DNA from: Metopolophium dirhodum
Lineage: Eukaryota; Arthropoda; Insecta; Hemiptera; Aphididae
Direction of reading: 5' to 3'
Assembly: GCF_019925205.1 (NCBI RefSeq)
Contig: NC_083566.1
Location: forward strand, 744,001-808,000
DNA: 64,000 bases
A program made the translations under genes and the position numbers. Positions 58,958-64,000 of this stretch are shown in pieces; the first letter of the stretch is position 1, and each line of letters starts with the position of its first letter. The notes beneath the pieces were generated by a model. The model had not been told where the DNA came from. It was given only the letters and a program-made list of their open reading frames with translations, and made no database searches.

Positions 58958-61900
58958 GTAAGTACACGTCTATAATTGACAGACGGTAATTATTCTGCAT
59001 CGAGTACTTAGTAGAATAAAGTATATAATATTATAATACATATGTCATATGATATTAGGTAAGATATTAATTATTAGCGCTGAGAGGAGGTACAATATTG
59101 TGCACATTTTACACACTTGGGAAATACACTAACACGAAACGTCTAACGCGCATAACAGAATAATAATGGTAGACTGTATTAAAAAAATTTGTCGTTTTTA
59201 CATTTTCTATTTTATTTATAGATTTGTCGAATGGAATTTCTTACTGTGAAAAATCATTCAGAATCACCTAACTACAATTGAGTATGAATATTATTTTATT
59301 TTTTTTATTTCTGGTTATTTGTTTATTTAAAAAAAAAAAATACAAGTTGGGTATATAATCTAATTGTTGGCTTGGACTAATATAATATACATTTTTTCTG
59401 TTTAAGTTTTCTTCGCTTGTGTATTTTGGGCATTTTATCACAATGTGATTGTTCGTATGGCTGTCGTTGTGTAGGTACTCGCACGTTGGACTGTGTTGTA
59501 TGGTGATGAATATATAAATATATAATTATATGCATATGTCATATCTAAGTATACTATATCATACACTAGTACCTACTACAAACTGAGTGAAAGTGAATAT
59601 TTATGAAACTATGATTACTGAAAAACCAACTCCATTGTATTTTTTTGACGTTTTGGTGTATATTTTAGCGCAACTAAATTATTGCAATATTAACGTGACT
59701 TTATTTCCAATAAAAGATTTCGTAAAACAAAACTATCAATATTATGTTTGGTATTGATATATTTTGGAAAGCAGAGCCAAGGGAGAGAAGTAAATTGTAG
59801 TTTGTTTAATGTTTTTTGAAAACCAAAAGTTTGCTTATTTTTTTTAAAGTTTTTGACAATAATTGTTTAGTGGTTGTTAATTAGGTTGACATGTAGAGTG
59901 AGTTGTTCTTTGTGCAGTTCATTTTTAGTGTATTAGCCTTTCATTTAGGTTTTATGGGAATCGTTTTTTGATTTTCTAATTTTAATAATAATAACATTTT
60001 ATACCAATAATTGGTTAGGAATTATTCCTAATAAAATGTAATATTATATTTATTTAATCACAAATCGATTCTTACAAATTCCTACGAAAAGAACGAATAG
60101 TTCAAATTTTACTTTGCAAGGTTTAGTGTTTACTTTAAGTATTTGATTTTTTTTCCCACAATTTATAATAATATAATGAACAACAGTTTTTACATCAGCT
60201 TCTAATACAGCTCTTGACAGTCGGACAGATGTTTGGTTGGCGGTTTCATACACATAGTATTATATAATATTATGATCTGGCACCTGGTTGATGATGGAGG
60301 CGTAGTCCCCTCCTCTCCATGGTACTGTATGGCTTATTATAAAGAGTACTGTACGATATATATATATATTGAATATTCCTGGCCTCTGGTATAACGATAA
60401 ATTCAGTGACTAATTCAACGGTGCACACTAGTTACGCCTCGATAGTAGCGGATAGCTGTACGCATATACGATATACATGAATAATTGCAACGAAAATAGT
60501 TAGTAGTTGGCTAATTTATATGAATAGCACCAGGATTAATTTCAATTAAAAAATAGGAGCTTAGAAACTTGTGAGTTGTAGTTTTAATATAAGTAATACA
60601 ATTGTATAATGTCTAGATGCATTGAACAAAACAAACATCATTATATTACAAACGAAAAATATTTACATTTATTTGTGTTCACACTGCAGTGTCACTTTTT
60701 AGTTTTTTTTTTTTTTATTAAACCTATAATTTGTACCTATACATTCGTGGGTCCATAAGTCAATGCGGATTACGGGCGATTGTAAGCTCGACCAGAATAA
60801 ATAAAACATGCCCTGATTTTATCATATCTAATTAGTATTTACTATTTACCTTATAACATTTTTCCAATGTTCAGAGTATTACCATTAGTCAGATGACAGA
60901 AGGTCATTCTCAGAAATATCCTCCAATAATTATTATGATAATTTATCTTGATTTTCATATTATTAAAAAATTTAAAAGTTTGAAAATTCAATATTACAGC
61001 ATAATATTATACAATTATATAAATTTAAATGTGTATAACTCGCGATAATACTGACTGCTTTTATTTAAAAATCTCCTAGGAGGATGAAAGTTGTAGATTG
61101 GACATAATAATACCTAATATTAAAAATATTTACCCTGTATTAATTAAGTTGTTGTCAAAAAATTATTATAAATAAAAAGTTGTTAAATATTTTATTCATC
61201 TCACCAGGATGTATTTAGTATTGTACGTGGTCATATTATAATAAGTAGGTATATGAATTATTTCTATTTTTGTTATAGTAAAAACAATACAAATTACATT
61301 TTTGTAAGATTTTTTATTGCCCCCCCCCCCCCCCCCATTTAGAAATCAATAATAATAATATGTTGTATATCATAGTATGGTATAATTATATATACTATTG
61401 CACAATTTATTTCAAAATTGTTCAATAATATGAAATGCAAGGTTAAATGGTGGTGACATCCAGTACGAAGAAAATGTATCTATTCTGAGAAAATTATACT
61501 AAAATATTTATACTAGTTGTCATTGTTAGATGAGAGTCTGGGATATAAAAGTCATTAATTTTCCTGAACAGATAAATAGGGCCTTAAATTTAAGAACCAT
61601 TTCAAACGTGGATCTACATTTATTTTGTACGAGCTGCACCTTCACAATAGTCAGGATCAGAGTTAATCGTAGCACACTAATAATTATTTTCGTGAATCTG
61701 TTTAATAAAGTGCATAATATCATTGTATTAATTCAACTGTAATAAATTATTTCAACTTCTAGTGAAGTGCTCTCCATTTAAGTATCGATTGTTGGTATTG
61801 CTGCAGCACCACAACAGAATTAATATAAAACGGTAGTTTCTGTTTGAATTTTTTTTTAATAACTACAAATTTGTAAATATTTGGCGAATCAAAATATTGC

Positions 61901-62716
61901 TTAAATGTAATGATTCACAAGCGTTAGTAGTTCTTTAAATATTGGAAGTTTTCTCAGCCTACATAATCGGAGAAAAACTAAAATTTTCAGATGTACATAT
62001 TATTATAAGATTACAATTAAATAATCACAAAACTGTATTATTTTTTCGTAATATTTTTTATTATAAGATAATATATGAGTAATTAATTTTTCTATGATTT
62101 TTGCAATTGCGTATATTTTATAACAAAGGTATGGATACAATGTACATAAAAGTGTTAGTACATTCAATAATTGATTTGTAGCTGTTGGTGAAAAAATAGC
62201 AAAACACAATATATAGAGTGATAATAAACTAACTGACGGGGTCGAAGTATTAAAAAAATCATACTAGGAATAGCGATAATATATTAATTAAGTAAGAATA
62301 TTTTAGAATACATTCGTTTTTCTGAAATAGGAGTATTGTTATTAATTACTAGATATAGGTAATTAAAAGTTGAAACATTAGAGCAATGGGCAATGGGTTT
62401 TGATTACATAATATTTCCATAACTTCAAATACTTTAATACAAAAATCGAACTACGTTATAATGTTACATACTCACTTAATTAATTTAAGTTTCTCAAAAG
62501 GTATATATTTCCACAAATTTATAAAAATCAACGATAACCCATATTTACAAAGCTGCAGGTGATGCATCAGAATTATGAAATCATCGGTTAATTTCATTTG
62601 GTATTAAATGTTCTAAAATCCAATCAAATAGATTCATTATAGACAACAATGCTCAAAATGACAAATAATTTGAGTTCAGGGATAATACGGGATGCCAAGA
62701 GGGAATTAAATAAATT
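58958..62716. other. Long AT-rich stretch, possibly the first intron of the gene above
   Basis: No exon with protein character was found on the plus strand. Contents are AT microsatellites (near 60358), a C17 run (61320-61336) and small open frames at 60050 (minus) and 61530 (plus) without recognisable features. Confidence 0.45.
61320..61336. repeat. C17 homopolymer
   Basis: Seventeen consecutive C residues in AT-rich sequence. Confidence 0.9.
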
Positions 62717-63500
62717 CAGGGCTTGAAACCGGTTACCGGTTTTTACCGAAAACCGGTAATTTCCCGGAATTTTGGGGAACCTATAATCGGTTACCGTTAT
62801 TATAAACCTATTTGTACTCCCGGTTATCGGTTACCGGTTACCGTGACAATTTTTCAGCTAACATAAAACGTTATAATAACGTAATATGTCTTAACCGGTT
62901 AAGATCCGATTACCGGTATTTATAAATACTGACTACCGTTACGTATGAACTATAAAATATTATGTTTAATTTATTTTCGCTACATAAATGATTATACGCT
63001 CGTAGCTACTAATGGTTTATAATAAATAATAACTTCTTAAAACTATTCTTAAATCATACTATTATATCTTCGTTCTTTTTCCCTAGTCTAAATTCTTGTA
63101 ATAATAATTCAAATAATTAGTATTCTACAATTCTATTTCCTACCTATCTATAACATAAAATATCGTTGGTTGGTAATGACAGTACCTACTTGATAGTCGA
63201 TAGTCCCGGTCTACCTCATCGTATATTGTACTGGGAAATCTAAAAATAGCTTGATTCCTATAACAACACGAATATTGTATTAAGTTTACGGGTACAAAGG
63301 TGTAGTACAAATTTTTTTTTTTAAAACCGGTATCCAATCGGTTACCGGTAACCGACATTTTTTGGAAGTGGTTATCACTTAACGGTAACCTGTAATTTTA
63401 AATATAGTACCGGTAATTGGTTACCGCTAACAACAGAACCGGTATCCAAAAAAATTTCAGTTAACCTAACCAATTAAATCAATAACGGTTTTAAGTCCTG
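62717..63500. mobile_element. hAT-like MITE built of CCGGTTACCGG words
   Basis: Ends 'cagggcttgaaaccggtta' and the complement of 'aataacggttttaagtcctg' form an imperfect inverted repeat. Both subterminal regions are packed with 'ccggttaccgg', 'ggtaaccg' and 'accggtat' words, themselves near-palindromes. The 8-bp flanks do not match well, so the target duplication is not supported. The minus-strand open frame at 63140-63358 lies inside it and is not a gene. Confidence 0.75.
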
Positions 63501-63551
63501 GGAAATTTCATATTTTTCTAAATGAATATATGAATTATTGTGACTTGGTGT

Positions 63552-63665
63552 GGCGCGATCCGTACACTCACTCAACTGCGAAAACGCTCTGAGTATACGT
63601 ATCGGCCGGTGTTGCTAGTTCTAGGATGGGTGACCACCCGGGATTTTTAGCAATAAATCCTTGTC
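63552..63665 (+). ncRNA. 5S rRNA-like sequence (5S pseudogene or 5S-derived SINE)
   Basis: The 3' half, 63605-63650 ('gccggtgttgctagttct', 'aggatgggtgaccacccggg'), follows the 3' half of eukaryotic 5S rRNA, with its internal control region and the 'GGATGGGxGACC' loop E/helix IV segment. The 5' half (63552-63600) does not match well. It is therefore not a functional 5S gene. A 5S-derived SINE head or a diverged pseudogene fits. No tail or target duplication could be set. Confidence 0.55.
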
Positions 63666-64000
63666 ACATGTACACATAAAAAACGTGTTCCAATCACAAC
63701 CGTTCCTCCCCCCTACAAACAAAAACAGCTAATATATATATGAATTATTATTCGAGAGTATAAGACATATTGTTTGAAATTTATTCAATATCTCATAAGT
63801 TACTTCTTTTGAAATTAATATAACACATTTATAGGTCATATTTTTTGTTAGTTCAAATTATAGATACTTATTTAATAGGCTTATTACGAGCCGCGAGCCG
63901 TGAGCTGGGCCACGGATATAGATATTGTATCTATATTCGTGACTGTACTCAACTTTATCGACAATGTTATATCGATTAATAAATTAGTTCCGGAGCAATA
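63666..64000. other. Spacer at the right edge, nothing recognised
   Basis: AT-rich sequence with a short GC-richer patch at 63885-63915. No gene or repeat ends seen. Confidence 0.45.

Noticed and set aside
61530..61742. 70-codon open frame with an ATG start
   Set aside because: An antisense frame of similar length covers the same bases and neither shows a domain.
63140..63358. 72-codon minus-strand open frame
   Set aside because: Lies wholly inside the CCGGTTACCGG-rich element.
62709..63508. 8-bp target duplication for the CCGGTTACCGG element
   Set aside because: Flanks 'aataaatt' and 'ggaaattt' do not match convincingly, so the element is called only from its inverted ends and internal symmetry.

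Overview
This window is AT-rich eukaryotic nuclear DNA with short GT-AG introns, abundant AT microsatellites and a dense load of transposon relics. Three things point to an insect, most likely an aphid (Hemiptera): the 'taggtacctac'-type low-complexity signature, the repeat families, and the insect-like versions of conserved genes. The species cannot be fixed from the sequence alone. There are no bacterial operons, CRISPR arrays or tRNAs.

Left part (1-19 kb). This is mostly transposon debris. It holds a decayed jockey-type LINE (1-2100), a hAT copy with perfect 8-bp target duplications (4908-5655), two minus-strand jockey-type LINE remnants (5877-7255 and about 13.2-14.7 kb) and a CR1/L2-like reverse-transcriptase relic (9785-11035). 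There are also fold-back elements, an in-phase but unrecognised minus-strand exon pair (2468-2860) and a broken DUF4806-like fragment (15927-16420).

Middle part (19.9-31.1 kb). A Ddi1 family cluster lies here. The complete six-exon Ddi1 gene (ubiquitin-like domain, retroviral-type aspartic protease, UBA) is at 26485-31080. Upstream are two derived copies in the same orientation. Copy A (19959-21414) keeps the ubiquitin-like domain and the splice sites, but the protease and UBA are gone and the protein ends in a predicted membrane anchor. Copy B (about 22.8-23.7 kb) is a frameshifted relic that carries the same membrane tail. The gene for ATP synthase coupling factor 6 (minus, 25536-25844) sits between copy B and the intact gene.

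Right-middle part (31-44 kb). Nested hAT copies come first. They are followed by a nine-exon DDX19/Dbp5-type DEAD-box mRNA-export helicase (35187-43592). Its 6.2-kb seventh intron contains an intronless, antisense gene for the Rab geranylgeranyltransferase alpha subunit (39274-40827) and two fold-back elements.

Right part (44-64 kb). This holds a third hAT copy with perfect target duplications (45127-45731), a pair of TTAA-flanked palindromic elements (47032-47850) next to a head-to-head telomere-like palindrome (47860-47890), and an unrecognised three-exon gene predicted to encode 198 residues (53133-56003). It also holds a candidate promoter and 5' untranslated exon at 58.3-58.96 kb, a long CCGGTTACCGG-rich element (62717-63500) and a 5S rRNA-like sequence (63552-63665). 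The conserved genes are housekeeping functions (mitochondrial ATP synthesis, Rab prenylation, mRNA export, proteasome shuttling) and do not form one pathway.
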